NCBI RefSeq assembly: GCF_005845215.1
Contig: NZ_SPHO01000001.1
Coordinates: 419,146 to 483,145, forward strand
DNA: 64,000 nucleotides
Origin: Clostridium sp. 1001271st1 H5
GTDB lineage: Bacteria; Bacillota; Clostridia; Lachnospirales; Lachnospiraceae
Reading direction: 5' to 3'
This document shows positions 52,433 to 62,800 of the stretch, piece after piece. Both the position numbers and the translations under genes were made by a program. Within the stretch, counting starts at the first letter, position 1. Every line of letters starts with the position of its first letter. A model generated the notes under the pieces. That model did no database searches and was not told the origin of the DNA. It saw nothing but the letters and a program-made list of their open reading frames with translations.

Positions 52433-53326
52433 ATGGACAGAATGAAAAGACGCTTATTGATTACCGGGGCCGGGGGATTTCTCGGTTCCAGGATTTGTGA
52501 ATATTTTAGTGGCAGAAACGGATATGAGGCAGTGGGGGTGACACACAGGGAGCTGGATATTGAGGATTTTGTGGCTGTTTCCGCCTTTGTAAAGGCCATC
52601 CGGCCGGATTATGTCCTGCACTGTGCGGCAATTTCCAACACAGGCGCCTGTGAAAGAAATCCAATCCTCTCAGAAAAAGTGAATGTACGGGGAACCGTCA
52701 ACCTGGCCAAGGCGTGCAGGAATGCCGGCAGCCGGATGATATTTACCAGTTCCGACCAGATTTACAATACATCCCACTCCCTGGAGCCCAACCGCGAGGG
52801 CAGTGAAGGAAAGCCGGGAAATGTGTATGGAAGGGACAAGAAGCGGGCGGAGGATTCCATGTTTACGTATCTGCCCAATGCAGTGGCCCTCAGGCTTACA
52901 TGGATGTATGACGCCCCGTCCAGGGGAAGGGTGGCAGGCCAGGGGCTTTTACAGAAGCTGATGGATGCTCTGAAGGAACGGCAGGAGGTGGAGTTTCCTG
53001 TCCATGATTACAGGGGAGTCACCTATGTGTGGGAAGTGGTGCGCCATATGGAGGAAGCCATGGAGCTGCCCGGAGGCGTGTACAACTTCGGCAGTGAGAA
53101 CCGTTACAGCACCTTTGACACGGCCAGACTGTTCCTCAGGGAACTGGCGGGCAGTGATTCCGGCAGCATACTGAAGCGCAATGAAGAACGGTTTGCCTCC
53201 TGTCCCAGGAACCTGACCATGAATACGGACAAGATAAGGTCCCACGGTATCCGGTTCTTCAATACCTCAGAGGGAATCAGGAAGTGCTGCATGGAACACA
53301 GGGAAATGTCCCAGGCACGGTGCTGA
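52433..53326 (+). CDS. RmlD-like SDR sugar-nucleotide reductase/epimerase
   Basis: 297 aa, extended short-chain dehydrogenase. Cofactor loop ITGAGGFLGSRI, LHCAAISNTGACERNP, catalytic Ser in FTSSDQIYN and YGRDKKRAE (YxxxK) are intact. The pattern (RELDIEDFVAV, DYVLHCAA) resembles dTDP-4-dehydrorhamnose reductase, but no rml genes are nearby and the substrate is unknown. ATG 52442 is an alternative start; a TATAAT at 52403 may be its -10, without a good -35. Confidence 0.82.
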   Translation: MDRMKRRLLITGAGGFLGSRICEYFSGRNGYEAVGVTHRELDIEDFVAVSAFVKAIRPDYVLHCAAISNTGACERNPILSEKVNVRGTVNLAKACRNAGSRMIFTSSDQIYNTSHSLEPNREGSEGKPGNVYGRDKKRAEDSMFTYLPNAVALRLTWMYDAPSRGRVAGQGLLQKLMDALKERQEVEFPVHDYRGVTYVWEVVRHMEEAMELPGGVYNFGSENRYSTFDTARLFLRELAGSDSGSILKRNEERFASCPRNLTMNTDKIRSHGIRFFNTSEGIRKCCMEHREMSQARC

Positions 53327-53349
53327 ACGGCTATGAAAGGACGCATGAT

Positions 53350-53940
53350 ATGAGTAAACGGAATATATCGCCCCAGGCTGTCAGAATCTGCGGTCTGACC
53401 CTGCTCTGTCTGGTTATCATGTTCGGGGTGGCTGCGGCCAACAAGGCAAAGGGCGGAGAAGAGCTGGTAAGTGAATATACGGTACAGGATGAGACACTTC
53501 CAAGACATGTGAAGTTTGAGTCCATGCCGTCGGACATGCCCCAGATGACAGCTGCCTGGTATTTTAAGTATAGGGGTCTGGGACAGTTTGATATGTGTAA
53601 AAGGCTGTTTCCCCAGAATCAGCTGGAGGCCCTGAATTTTGACCAGGAGGACATGGATTTTAAGGACGGTTATTATATACAGGAATATATTGTCCATGGA
53701 TTTGAGACACTGCCTCAGGAGGCATACGCGGACCAGAAGGAACATTATGACCAGCTGGCGGCATCCTGCGGATATGAGGGGTACAAGGTGGTCCGTGTCT
53801 CCTTTGCCCAGAGATGGTCACCAAAGGCTCTGGAGAGAGGTCCCCAATGGGGGGACGGCGAATTTACCAGGGATTTTGCAGTGGGCAGGGAGTCTGGACT
53901 GCGGGAAAAATGGAAGATATTTGACCTGGGCATGATGTGA
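53350..53940 (+). CDS. Membrane-anchored protein of unknown function
   Basis: 196 aa. One N-terminal hydrophobic segment (about residues 11-29) makes it either secreted or anchored outside; the remaining ~165 residues are polar, with no family that I recognise. Aromatic-rich stretches (AAWYFKYRGLGQFDMC, KDGYYIQEYIVHGFE) suggest a small folded extracellular domain. AAAGGA stands 9 nt before ATG 53350, 23 nt after the SDR gene, so they are probably co-transcribed. Confidence 0.7.
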   Translation: MSKRNISPQAVRICGLTLLCLVIMFGVAAANKAKGGEELVSEYTVQDETLPRHVKFESMPSDMPQMTAAWYFKYRGLGQFDMCKRLFPQNQLEALNFDQEDMDFKDGYYIQEYIVHGFETLPQEAYADQKEHYDQLAASCGYEGYKVVRVSFAQRWSPKALERGPQWGDGEFTRDFAVGRESGLREKWKIFDLGMM

Positions 53941-53985
53941 TTTGCCTGACAGGAAGATTTTTATAAGACAGAAGGAGTGGAATAC

Positions 53986-54597
53986 ATGAGACAGGGAAAC
54001 GGCACAGGAAGCCATACAATGGTACAGCGGCACGGGATGGCAAGGGATCTGACGGTCTGCGGGCTGTTCACGGCACTGACAGCAGTGGGGGCCTTTATCA
54101 AGATTGTGATACCGGTGGGGGCGGATACCATGAATTTTACCCTTCAGTGGTTTTTCGTGCTTCTGGCCGGTCTGCTTCTGGGCTCCAGAAGGGCCTTCCT
54201 CAGTGTGGCCACCTATCTTTTGATTGGGCTGGTGGGAATCCCTGTTTTTGCCCGGGGCGGCGGGCCCTCTTATCTGATACGGCCCACTTTTGGGTTCCTG
54301 CTGGGATTTGCCCTGGCAGCCTATGCGATGGGAAAGCTGTGCGAGTGGATGCACGCCTCAAAGCCGGGAGCCTGGCTGTTCTCCGCCACGGTGGGCTATG
54401 TGATTTACTATGGGATGGGAATTCTTTACTTTTACTTCATCACCCACTTTGTGGTGGTGACCCCCAACACGGTGGGCTGGGGAGCAATTTTTGCGGTCTA
54501 CTGCCTGCCTACCATGATTCCGGACTATATACTCTGTATCCTGGCAGTGACGGTGGCGGGACGCCTGCGGCCTTCCATGGGACGGCTTATGGAGTGA
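53986..54597 (+). CDS. bioY: Biotin transporter substrate-binding subunit BioY
   Basis: 203-aa membrane protein with about six segments. The BioY signature is clear: GLVGIPVFARGGGPSYLI then RPTFGFLLGF. It is the S component of an ECF transporter and would borrow the shared EcfA/A'/T module encoded elsewhere. AAGGAG precedes ATG 53986 by 9 nt. I see no clear BirA operator upstream, so biotin control is unproven. Confidence 0.93.
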   Translation: MRQGNGTGSHTMVQRHGMARDLTVCGLFTALTAVGAFIKIVIPVGADTMNFTLQWFFVLLAGLLLGSRRAFLSVATYLLIGLVGIPVFARGGGPSYLIRPTFGFLLGFALAAYAMGKLCEWMHASKPGAWLFSATVGYVIYYGMGILYFYFITHFVVVTPNTVGWGAIFAVYCLPTMIPDYILCILAVTVAGRLRPSMGRLME

Positions 54598-54660
54598 CGC
54601 AGGCCGGATGAAGCCGGCCAGCTGAGGCAGGCCGGGGGAACGCAGGCCGGATGATGCCGG
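54598..54660. repeat. Near-identical 20-bp repeats after bioY
   Basis: CGCAGGCCGGATGAAGCCGG (54598-54617) and CGCAGGCCGGATGATGCCGG (54641-54660) differ at one base; each can form a small CCGG-based hairpin. They fill the gap between convergent bioY and ogg and may act as a weak terminator. Confidence 0.65.
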
Positions 54661-54681
54661 TCAAATGCACAGGTCCGCAGA

Positions 54682-55593
54682 TTATTCCCTTCCCTGCCTG
54701 ACACTGCGTTCATAATAGAAAATATACTGCTGCATGATGCCGGCACAGCCGCTGTATCGCCCGAACACATCCTTTACGATTGTTTCGCAGAGATGGTTTT
54801 TGGGGATGCGGCGGTATTTTTTGGGGTCAAAATACTGTTCCGTCAGGATTTTTTCAATCCATGTGTCCACGGGAAAGGCATCTATATGGTGGAGGCCGAA
54901 GAGGCATACGCAGTTGGCCACCTTTTTGCCGATTCCGTAAAAGCCTGTGAGATACTCCATGGCATCCTTATAGTCCAGGGATGCCAGATGGGAAAGGTCC
55001 AGCCTGCCTGAAACCGCGTCCTGGCAGAGCCTGTGGATGTACTTTGCCCGGTAGCCCAGCTTAAGCCCCATCAAATCCTCCAGGGAAGCAAGGGAGAGCT
55101 GACCGGGAGTTGGGAAGGAGAAGGCCGGGGAAAGAAGCGTCCCAAGGGCATCTTCCTCCGCCAGAGGGGTGCCGTACCGGCTGCTGAGGGCCTCCACCAG
55201 CTGGCGTATGTTTGGAATTGTCTTTTGCTGGGAAATCACAAAGGTGATAATCATTTCCCATGGGTCCTGGCGCAGAATGCGGATGCCTGCCCCGCTCATG
55301 GCCGCTGCCAGAAGGTAGGTATTTTCCCTGTCAATGGAAGCGATGACAGCCTGGTAGTCCCGGTCCATGTCCAGATAGGACAGCCAGAAGGAAAGGTCCT
55401 CATGGGGGCAGTCCAGGCAGGTGTAAGATTCTTCCTGCCAGGCGCGCAGGACGCGGAGACCGCTGGTGAGCCGGTAGCCGTTCACTGCGCCGGAAGGATA
55501 TGTATGTTCCGGCAGAGGAACCATGCGGAAGCACTGGCCGGACTGATGAATCTGCTGCAGGTCCATGCAGGGTGTTTCATAACGGTGAATCAT
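54682..55593 (-). CDS. ogg: 8-oxoguanine DNA glycosylase (Ogg family)
   Basis: 303 aa, helix-hairpin-helix GPD base-excision enzyme. The N-terminal OGG-type domain (QSGQCFRM, WLSYLDMDRDY) is followed by the HhH element FYGIGKKVANCVCLFG with the Schiff-base Lys K224 and by catalytic D243 in AFPVDTWIEKI. It should remove oxidised guanine and cut the strand as a bifunctional lyase. The late CAGIMQQYIFYYER block is usual. AAAGG is 9 nt before the ATG. Confidence 0.9.
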   Translation of the reverse strand: MIHRYETPCMDLQQIHQSGQCFRMVPLPEHTYPSGAVNGYRLTSGLRVLRAWQEESYTCLDCPHEDLSFWLSYLDMDRDYQAVIASIDRENTYLLAAAMSGAGIRILRQDPWEMIITFVISQQKTIPNIRQLVEALSSRYGTPLAEEDALGTLLSPAFSFPTPGQLSLASLEDLMGLKLGYRAKYIHRLCQDAVSGRLDLSHLASLDYKDAMEYLTGFYGIGKKVANCVCLFGLHHIDAFPVDTWIEKILTEQYFDPKKYRRIPKNHLCETIVKDVFGRYSGCAGIMQQYIFYYERSVRQGRE

Positions 55594-55627
55594 ATGGGTA
55601 TGCCTTTCTTTTGTAAGGGATTTTGGA

Positions 55628-55650
55628 GGGACCTGGGGTAAAAAGGTCCC
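55628..55650 (-). other. Hairpin in the ogg mRNA leader
   Basis: GGGACCT (55628-55634) and AGGTCCC (55644-55650) form a perfect 7-bp stem between the predicted ogg start site and its ribosome site. Confidence 0.45.
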
Positions 55651-55658
55651 TTGATATA

Positions 55659-55687
55659 ACTTTACCCCTTCTTTTTTTCAAAGTCAA
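55659..55687 (-). promoter_or_regulatory. Possible ogg promoter
   Basis: Minus strand: TTGACT (55682-55687), 17 nt, TAAAGT (55659-55664). Confidence 0.4.
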
Positions 55688-55709
55688 ATGTGATTTTCTG
55701 GCTTTCCGC

Positions 55710-55738
55710 TTGACATTTTCAGAAAATGTGACTAGAAT
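55710..55738 (+). promoter_or_regulatory. pheST promoter
   Basis: TTGACA, 17 nt, TAGAAT; start at about 55745, the 5' end of the T-box leader. Confidence 0.75.
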
Positions 55739-55744
55739 GTAGGT

Positions 55745-56055
55745 TAGATTTGATAATCAGAAAAGCGATGAAGGTGCATAGTAGACGTTTATTTTCCATC
55801 AGAGAGGGGAGGCCACCGGCTGAAAGCCTGCCCGGGTTCAGATAGACGGTTGAAATTCCCACCGGAGCCGCACAGGCAAAAGGATGTTTTCACCAATCAG
55901 TGGAGGGATTCCGGTAGTCTGTGACGCAGGCACACGTTACGTGCATCAAGTGTCTGTATGGTCCGGGCGTAGAGCCTGGGAGGATACAGGAAGCAGGGTG
56001 GTACCGCGAGTTTACAGCCTCGTCCCTTCAGTGATGAAGAGACGGGGCTTTTTTG
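55745..56055 (+). promoter_or_regulatory. T-box riboswitch of pheST, Phe-specific
   Basis: The diagnostic T-box sequence AGGGTGGTACCGCG is at 55995-56008. The k-turn-type GCGATGAAG near 55766, the AGAGAGGGGAGGCCACCGG / GCTGAAAGCC arm of stem I, and a candidate UUC (Phe) specifier at 55856-55858 in GAAATTCCCACCGGAGC all fit. Uncharged tRNA-Phe would pair with both specifier and T-box, favour the antiterminator and let pheST be transcribed. A second UUC at 55836 makes the specifier call probable rather than certain. Confidence 0.95.
56016..56054 (+). terminator. Regulated terminator of the T-box
   Basis: AGCCTCGTC / GACGGGGCT stem (one mismatch) followed by six T. Its 5' arm follows the T-box sequence, as needed for switching. 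Confidence 0.9.
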
Positions 56056-56181
56056 TTTCCCGGAACATGGGTCCGGTGAAACAAAAATGCTGCCCGGGGA
56101 TTGCGGCCCGAAAGAGGGCCTGCTGCAGGCGGACAATCCCGGGAGCAGGATTCTATCTTGTTACAAAGAAAAGGAGAAGCC

Positions 56182-57201
56182 ATGAAAGAGCAGTTAGAGA
56201 AAATCAAAGAAGAGGCGCTTAAGCAGATTGAATCTTCTGAAGCGCTGGAGAGACTGAATGACATCCGCGTGTCTTATCTGGGTAAGAAGGGAGAGCTGAC
56301 GAACCTGTTAAAGAGCATGAAGGATGTTGCCCCTGAGGACAGGCCGAAGGTGGGCCAGATGGTCAATGATGTCCGGGGACTTATCGAGGGAAGACTGGAG
56401 GAGGCCAGGACTGCCCTGGCTAAGAAAGCCAGGGAGGAACAGCTGAAAAGGGAGGTTATCGACGTCACCCTTCCGGCCAAGAAGAACAATGTGGGGCACA
56501 GCCATCCCAACACCATTGCCCTGGAAGAGGTGGAGCGCATTTTCGTGGGCATGGGATATGAGGTGGTGGAAGGCCCTGAGGTGGAGTACGACAGGTACAA
56601 CTTTGAGAAGCTGAACATTCCCAAGGGCCATCCGGCCAGGGACGAGCAGGATACCTTCTACATCAATGAAAATATCCTGCTGCGCAGCCAGACATCCCCG
56701 GTACAGGTGCGTACCATGGAAAAGGGCAGGCTTCCCATCCGCATGATTGCGCCGGGCCGGGTGTTCCGTTCCGACGAGGTGGATGCCACCCACTCTCCTT
56801 CTTTCCATCAGATTGAGGGCCTTGTGATTGACAGGAACATCACCTTTTCAGACCTTAAGGGTACTCTGGCGGAATTTGCCAGGGAGCTGTTCGGGCCTGA
56901 CACAAAGGTAAAGTTCCGTCCCCATCATTTCCCGTTTACGGAGCCCAGCGCCGAGGTGGATGTGACCTGCTTTAAATGCGGCGGTTCAGGATGCCGGTTC
57001 TGTAAGGGGTCGGGCTGGATAGAGATTCTTGGATGCGGTATGGTACATCCCCATGTGCTGGAGATGTGCGGCATTGACCCGGACGAGTATTCCGGATTTG
57101 CATTCGGCGTGGGACTGGAGCGTATTGCCCTGCTTAAGTATGAAATTGATGACATGCGTCTGCTGTATGAGAACGACATCCGTTTCCTGAAGCAGTTCTA
57201 A
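56182..57201 (+). CDS. pheS: Phenylalanyl-tRNA synthetase alpha subunit
   Basis: 339 aa, catalytic subunit of the (alpha-beta)2 enzyme. N-terminal tRNA-binding coiled coil (1-90), then class II motifs: [48 protein letters not shown] and the final [17 protein letters not shown] Cys4 insert, C263-x2-C266-x4-C271-x2-C274 ([12 protein letters not shown]), sits in the catalytic domain and could bind zinc. ATG 56182 has AAGGAGA 6 nt upstream. Confidence 0.97.
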   Translation: MKEQLEKIKEEALKQIESSEALERLNDIRVSYLGKKGELTNLLKSMKDVAPEDRPKVGQMVNDVRGLIEGRLEEARTALAKKAREEQLKREVIDVTLPAKKNNVGHSHPNTIALEEVERIFVGMGYEVVEGPEVEYDRYNFEKLNIPKGHPARDEQDTFYINENILLRSQTSPVQVRTMEKGRLPIRMIAPGRVFRSDEVDATHSPSFHQIEGLVIDRNITFSDLKGTLAEFARELFGPDTKVKFRPHHFPFTEPSAEVDVTCFKCGGSGCRFCKGSGWIEILGCGMVHPHVLEMCGIDPDEYSGFAFGVGLERIALLKYEIDDMRLLYENDIRFLKQF

Positions 57202-57249
57202 GACCACGTGTCCTGATAAACATTCAAAGCATAGAAGGAGAGAGAACAC

Positions 57250-59682
57250 ATGAACACAGCATTATCATGGATAAAAGCATATGTCCCTGATTTGGATGTC
57301 ACGGCCCAGGAATACACGGATGCCATGACCCTGACAGGAACCAAGGTAGAAGGTTATACATGTCTGGATAAGAACCTGGAAAAAATCGTTGCCGGAGAGA
57401 TACTTGACGTTAAGCGCCATCCGGATGCAGATAAACTGGTGGTATGCCAGGTCAATGTGGGTGCGGCAGAGCCGGTGCAGATTGTCACAGGCGCCCCTAA
57501 TATCACGGAGGAATCCGTACGTGAAAAGGTGCCCGTGGTTCTGGACGGCGGACGCGTGGCAGGGGGCCACGACGGAGGCGCCCTTCCTGAAGAAGGAATC
57601 AGGATTAAGCAGGGCAAGTTAAGAGGCGTGGAGTCCTGCGGCATGATGTGTTCCGTGGAGGAGCTGGGAACCAGCAGGGATATGTACCCGGATGCCCCTG
57701 AGAGCGGAATTTACATCCTGCCCAAGGACAGCGTACCGGGCTCGGACGCAGTGGAAATCATGGGACTCAGGGATGTGGTGTTCGAGTATGAAATCACTTC
57801 CAACCGCGTGGACTGCTACAGTGTGATTGGCATAGCCAGGGAGGCTGCCGCCACCTTTGGAAAAGCGTTCAAAGCGCCGGTGGTCACTCCCACCGGCAAC
57901 AGCGAGGACATCCGCGACTTCCTGAAGGTGCGGGTGGAGAACAGCGAGCTGTGTCCCCGTTACTGCGCCAGGATGGTAAAGAATATAAAGCTTGCGCCCT
58001 CACCGCAGTGGATGCAGCGCCGTCTGGCTGCCAGTGGCATCCGGCCCATCAACAATATTGTGGACATCACCAACTATGTCATGGAAGAGTATGGACAGCC
58101 CATGCATGCCTTTGACTATGACCAGCTGGCCGGCCATGAAATCATAGTGAAATGCGCCAGGGACGGGGATGTGTTCCAGACACTGGACGGCCAGGAGAGA
58201 AAGCTGGATTCCACCATCCTCATGATAAATGACGGGGAAAAGGAAGTGGGCATTGCCGGTATCATGGGAGGAGAGAACTCAAAAATCACGGACAATGTGC
58301 AGACCATGGTATTTGAGTCAGCCTGCTTTAACGGCACCAACATCCGTCTGTCGGCCAAGAAGGTGGGGCTGCGCACGGATGCATCCGGAAAGTATGAGAA
58401 GGGACTGGACCCCAACACGGCGGAGGAAGCAGTGAACAGGGCCTGCCAGCTTATCGAGGAGCTGGGGGCAGGAGAGGTTGTGGGCGGCATCATTGACCTG
58501 TATCCTGAGAAGAGGACCTGCAGGCGCATTCCCTTTGACGCGGCTAAGATTAACAGGCTTTTAGGCACGGACATCCCGGAGGAAACCATGCTTTCCTACT
58601 TTAAGACCATTGAACTGGGCTATGACCCCGGGACAAAGGAGGTCATTGCACCTACCTGGCGCCAGGACCTGGAGCGCATGGCTGATTTGGCGGAGGAAGT
58701 GGCCAGATTCTATGGCTATGACAAGATTCCCACCACACTGCCGTCCGGCGAAGCCACCACGGGAAAGCTCTCCTACAAGCTTCAGATAGAGGAGGTTGCC
58801 AGGGAGATAGCAAGCTTCTGCGGATTTTCGCAGGGTATGACCTATTCCTTTGAGAGTCCCAGGGTATTTGACAAAATGCTGATTCCTGAGGACAGCGCCC
58901 TGAGGAATACGGTGGAGATATCCAACCCCCTGGGAGAGGATTTCAGCGTCATGCGCACCACGTCCTTAAACGGTATGCTGGCATCCCTGTCCACCAATTA
59001 CAACCGCCGCAACAAGGACGTGCGTCTGTACGAGCTGGCCAATGTGTACCGTCCCAAGTCCCTGCCTCTGACCGAGCTTCCTGACGAGCGTATGCAGTTT
59101 ACCCTGGGAATGTATGGGGACGGCGACTTCTTCACCATGAAGGGCGTGGTGGAAGAGTTCTTTGAAAAGGCCGGAATGCACAAAAAGCCCCATTACAATC
59201 CCAATGCAGAACATCCTTACCTTCATCCCGGAAGAAAGGCCGATATCCTGTATGACGGCACTGTGGTAGGCTTTCTGGGCGAGGTGCACCCGGATGTGGC
59301 TGATAACTATAAGATTGGCGACAGGGCTTACATTGCGGTTATCGATATGCCGTCCATCATGGACTTCACCACCTTTGACCGCAAGTATACCGGCATAGCC
59401 AGGTTCCCGGCTGTGACCAGGGACTTAAGCATGGTGGTGCCAAAGGATATCCTGGTGGGACAGATTGAGGACGTGATTGAGCAGAGAGGCGGAAAGGTTC
59501 TGGAAAGCTACAAGCTCTTTGACGTGTACGAGGGAGCCCAGGTACTGGCAGGCCACAAGTCAGTGGCATATTCCATTACCTTCCGGGCCAAGGACCACAC
59601 CCTGGAGGAAAAGGAAGTTACAGCTGTGATGAACAAGATACTCAACGGTCTAAAGGGACTGGGAATTGAACTCAGGGCTTAA
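57250..59682 (+). CDS. pheT: Phenylalanyl-tRNA synthetase beta subunit
   Basis: 810 aa, full length. N-terminal OB-fold tRNA-binding domain (AGEILDVKRHPDADKLVVCQV), B3/B4 editing domain (about 210-390), B5 domain and the C-terminal anticodon-binding FDX-ACB domain (RFPAVTRDLSMVVP, SYKLFDVYEG, YSITFRAKDHTLEEKEV). Works with PheS; 48 nt downstream of it and under the same T-box. Confidence 0.97.
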   Translation: MNTALSWIKAYVPDLDVTAQEYTDAMTLTGTKVEGYTCLDKNLEKIVAGEILDVKRHPDADKLVVCQVNVGAAEPVQIVTGAPNITEESVREKVPVVLDGGRVAGGHDGGALPEEGIRIKQGKLRGVESCGMMCSVEELGTSRDMYPDAPESGIYILPKDSVPGSDAVEIMGLRDVVFEYEITSNRVDCYSVIGIAREAAATFGKAFKAPVVTPTGNSEDIRDFLKVRVENSELCPRYCARMVKNIKLAPSPQWMQRRLAASGIRPINNIVDITNYVMEEYGQPMHAFDYDQLAGHEIIVKCARDGDVFQTLDGQERKLDSTILMINDGEKEVGIAGIMGGENSKITDNVQTMVFESACFNGTNIRLSAKKVGLRTDASGKYEKGLDPNTAEEAVNRACQLIEELGAGEVVGGIIDLYPEKRTCRRIPFDAAKINRLLGTDIPEETMLSYFKTIELGYDPGTKEVIAPTWRQDLERMADLAEEVARFYGYDKIPTTLPSGEATTGKLSYKLQIEEVAREIASFCGFSQGMTYSFESPRVFDKMLIPEDSALRNTVEISNPLGEDFSVMRTTSLNGMLASLSTNYNRRNKDVRLYELANVYRPKSLPLTELPDERMQFTLGMYGDGDFFTMKGVVEEFFEKAGMHKKPHYNPNAEHPYLHPGRKADILYDGTVVGFLGEVHPDVADNYKIGDRAYIAVIDMPSIMDFTTFDRKYTGIARFPAVTRDLSMVVPKDILVGQIEDVIEQRGGKVLESYKLFDVYEGAQVLAGHKSVAYSITFRAKDHTLEEKEVTAVMNKILNGLKGLGIELRA

Positions 59683-59719
59683 GAGGACATATCAAACAGA
59701 ATAAGATATGGAAAGATAA

Positions 59720-59760
59720 CTGCCGGCAGGATGGATTGCAACTGCCGGCAGCTGTTTTTT
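59720..59760 (+). terminator. pheT terminator
   Basis: Stem made of two copies of the palindrome CTGCCGGCAG (59720-59729, 59742-59751), then CTGTTTTTT. Confidence 0.9.
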
Positions 59761-59796
59761 GCCTGCTTTTCCCCGGCTTTCCAGGAGTCCTTCTTA

Positions 59797-59825
59797 TTGT
59801 AAGTCTTTGGAAAATGAAGTATAAT
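59797..59825 (+). promoter_or_regulatory. Promoter of the large GGDEF/EAL gene
   Basis: TTGTAA, 17 nt, TATAAT, about 45 nt before the ATG at 59870. Confidence 0.6.
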
Positions 59826-59869
59826 TAAAACATACACATTTTAACACGCAGATGCGGAGGCATGGGTCT

Positions 59870-62800
59870 ATGAAAACTGAGGAACAAACGATGGAACACA
59901 TACATACGGATGAGCAGATGACCCTGCTGAAGGATTCCATGCCTGCAGGTTTTTTCCGCTGCCGTGCGGACGGGGACAGAAGGGTGGATATGGTTAACCA
60001 TGAGCTTCTGTGCCTTTTTGGCTGTGCAGACACAAAAGAACTGAAGGAGCTGACCGGAGGGACCCTGAGGGGAATGATGGACGACAGGGATTACGACAGG
60101 GTTCTGGAGGCGTGTCTGGAACAGCTGCTGCTGAAAAAGGAAATCATGAAGGTACAGTTCAGGATCCGTTCCAGAGACAGAGGCATCTGCTGGGTGGACT
60201 GCCGCGGCCGCATGGTGGAGGATGCGAAAGGCAATACATGGATATACGCCGTGATGGTGGATGATACGGAGGCCCAAAACCAGAAGCAGGAATACTGGGA
60301 AAAGTCCATGCGGGATTCCCTCACAGGACTGTTCAACCGTGAGGCTGCTGTAGAGTCCGTCAACCAGTACATGCAGGGACAGGGCGGAACCAGGGACGGA
60401 GCCCTGATGGTCATTGACCTGGATAATTTTAAAGAGATTAACGACACAAAAGGGCATCTCTTCGGGGACAGCATCCTGACCGAGACAGCCAGGTGCATAG
60501 CGGGAAGCGTTGACAGCCAGGACACGGTGGGCAGGATTGGCGGGGACGAGTTTGTGGTATTTTCAAAGCAGCTTTCAGGCAGGGAAGGAATCATGAAATG
60601 GGGGAGGCAGCTCATAGAGGACATTGCATGTCTCCCCTCTGTGAAGAAAAGCGGAATCAGGCTGGGCTGCAGCATCGGGGCAGCTGTGTATCCAAAGGAC
60701 GGCGCCACCTACGAACAGCTGTTCATGAAGGCGGACATGGCTCTTTATGCGGGAAAAAACTGGGGCAAGGGCCGCTGTGTGGTCTACGATTCTTCCTTAA
60801 GGCCGGCGGACGGCGGAAAACAGGGCCAGGGAAGATTTACGGACGGCACTGTCATTGATTCTGAAAACGGCCGCTACTTTGTGGCCAACAAGGTAATTCA
60901 CTATGTGTTCAAGGCATTGTACGAGTCCACAGACCTGAGGGAGGCCATCAACACCATACTGAGAATCATCGGACTCCAGTTCAATGTCAGCAGGGCCTAT
61001 ATCTTTGAGGACCGTCCGGACGGTCTGGCCATGGATAACACCTTTGAATGGTGCAACGAGGGCATAGAGCCCCAGATTCACAAGCTCCAGAACATGTCCT
61101 ACGAGTGGAGCGCCTTTGGATACAGGGAGAATTTCGGGGAGGACGGAGTGTTCTTTTGTATGGATATCGACCATCTCCCCAGGAATCAGAGGGAGGTGTT
61201 AAAGCCGCAGGGCATCCGTTCCCTTTTACAGTGCGGAATCTATGATTCCGGCCGGATGGTGGGCTTTGTGGGGTTTGACGAGTGCAGGGAAAACCGCCAG
61301 TGGAGCCGGGAACAGATTGAGGTGCTGACCTATGTTGCCAGGGTCATAGGGATTTTCCTCATAAAGGACAGGGCACAGAGAATCCTGAAGCAGCGGCTTA
61401 CAACCCTGGAGAATGTGCTGGAGGAGACATCCGGAAAGGTAAGGGGCAGCAGCAGGGGAGCCTTTGACGCCCTGACCAATCTGCTGACAGCTGGAGCATT
61501 CCAGGAAAAGGCGGAGCAGTATTTTGAGACAGGGCCGGCGCCGGGCTCCACAGCCCTGTTCATCCTGGACATGGATGATTTCAAGAAAATCAATGAGAAC
61601 AAAGGAAAGCTCTTTGGCAATGTGGTGCTGATGAATGTGGCCAACAGCCTGAAACGGGCCTGCCGGGAGGGGGATTTGATTGCCCGCTTCGGAGGGGATG
61701 AGTTCCTTGTACTTTTAAAAAATACGGACCGGGAAGATGCAGCCATGGTGGGCAGCACCATGCAAAGGGAAATAGGCAGCATACTGGCGGATTCCGGCCG
61801 TGGGCAGGAACGAATCAGCTGCAGCATTGGCGTACGCCTGGCCGGAGAGGGCGAGACAACTTTTTCCGATATCATTGTAAAGGCTGACCAGGCCCTGCAC
61901 CAGGTCAAGACGTCCGGAAAGGGAGGAATCCTTTTCTACGAAGCTGTGGAGGACAAAGAGAAAAGCAGCATTTCTTACGATTACCTGAAGCAGGCCAGGG
62001 AGGCAAAGCGCCGGGAGCAGAGCAGTCTGGAGGATAAGACCACTACAGCCGTGGCCCTGGAGGTGTTTGAAAAATCCGCCACCTTTGAGGAGTCCATCCA
62101 TATACTCATGGGATTTGTGGGCAACCGGTTCCGGCTGAACCGCATTGTCCTGTACATGAACGGGGAGGGAGCCCATGGGAAACAATCCGCATACCAGTGG
62201 GCGGACGGCAGGACCGCATTCCTGTATGACCCTACGGACAGCTTCCGCAGGGAAGAATTTTACATCTGTTATCATCTATATGACGGGAACGGCATTGCTG
62301 TCCTGAGGCGCAGGGAATATGGGACGTACAACACGGGCCTGAAGCGGATTCTGGACAGGGCCGGAGCTCAGACCATGCTGTCGGCAGGCATATTCATAGA
62401 GGGCAGGTACAGCGGCATGATACTTCTGGTGAACACGGAGAAGGAGAGGGAGTGGAGCCAGTCTGAGTGCACGGCTGTCTCAGAGATGGCCCGCATCGTT
62501 GCCTCGGGCATCAAGAACACATCCATGTTAATCGAAGCAAAGCAGGAGGCAGAGTATTACAGGAATCACGATGCCCTTACGGGCCTGATGCGGTATGACC
62601 GGTTCAAGGAGTCATGCCAGCTGCTTATGGATGAAGGAAAAGAAGAGTATGTGCTGGTGGCCAGCGATATCAAGGGCTTTAAGTTTATCAACGAGGCCAT
62701 CGGTTATACCCAGGGCGATAATATCCTGCGCATGTTTGGGGACATGCTGACCCAGAACGGTCTGGAGACCAACTGCTACACCCGCGTCAGCGCAGACCAG

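Noticed and set aside
55884..56222. 112-aa open frame before pheS
   Set aside because: It lies across the T-box and its terminator; the RNA structure explains the sequence.
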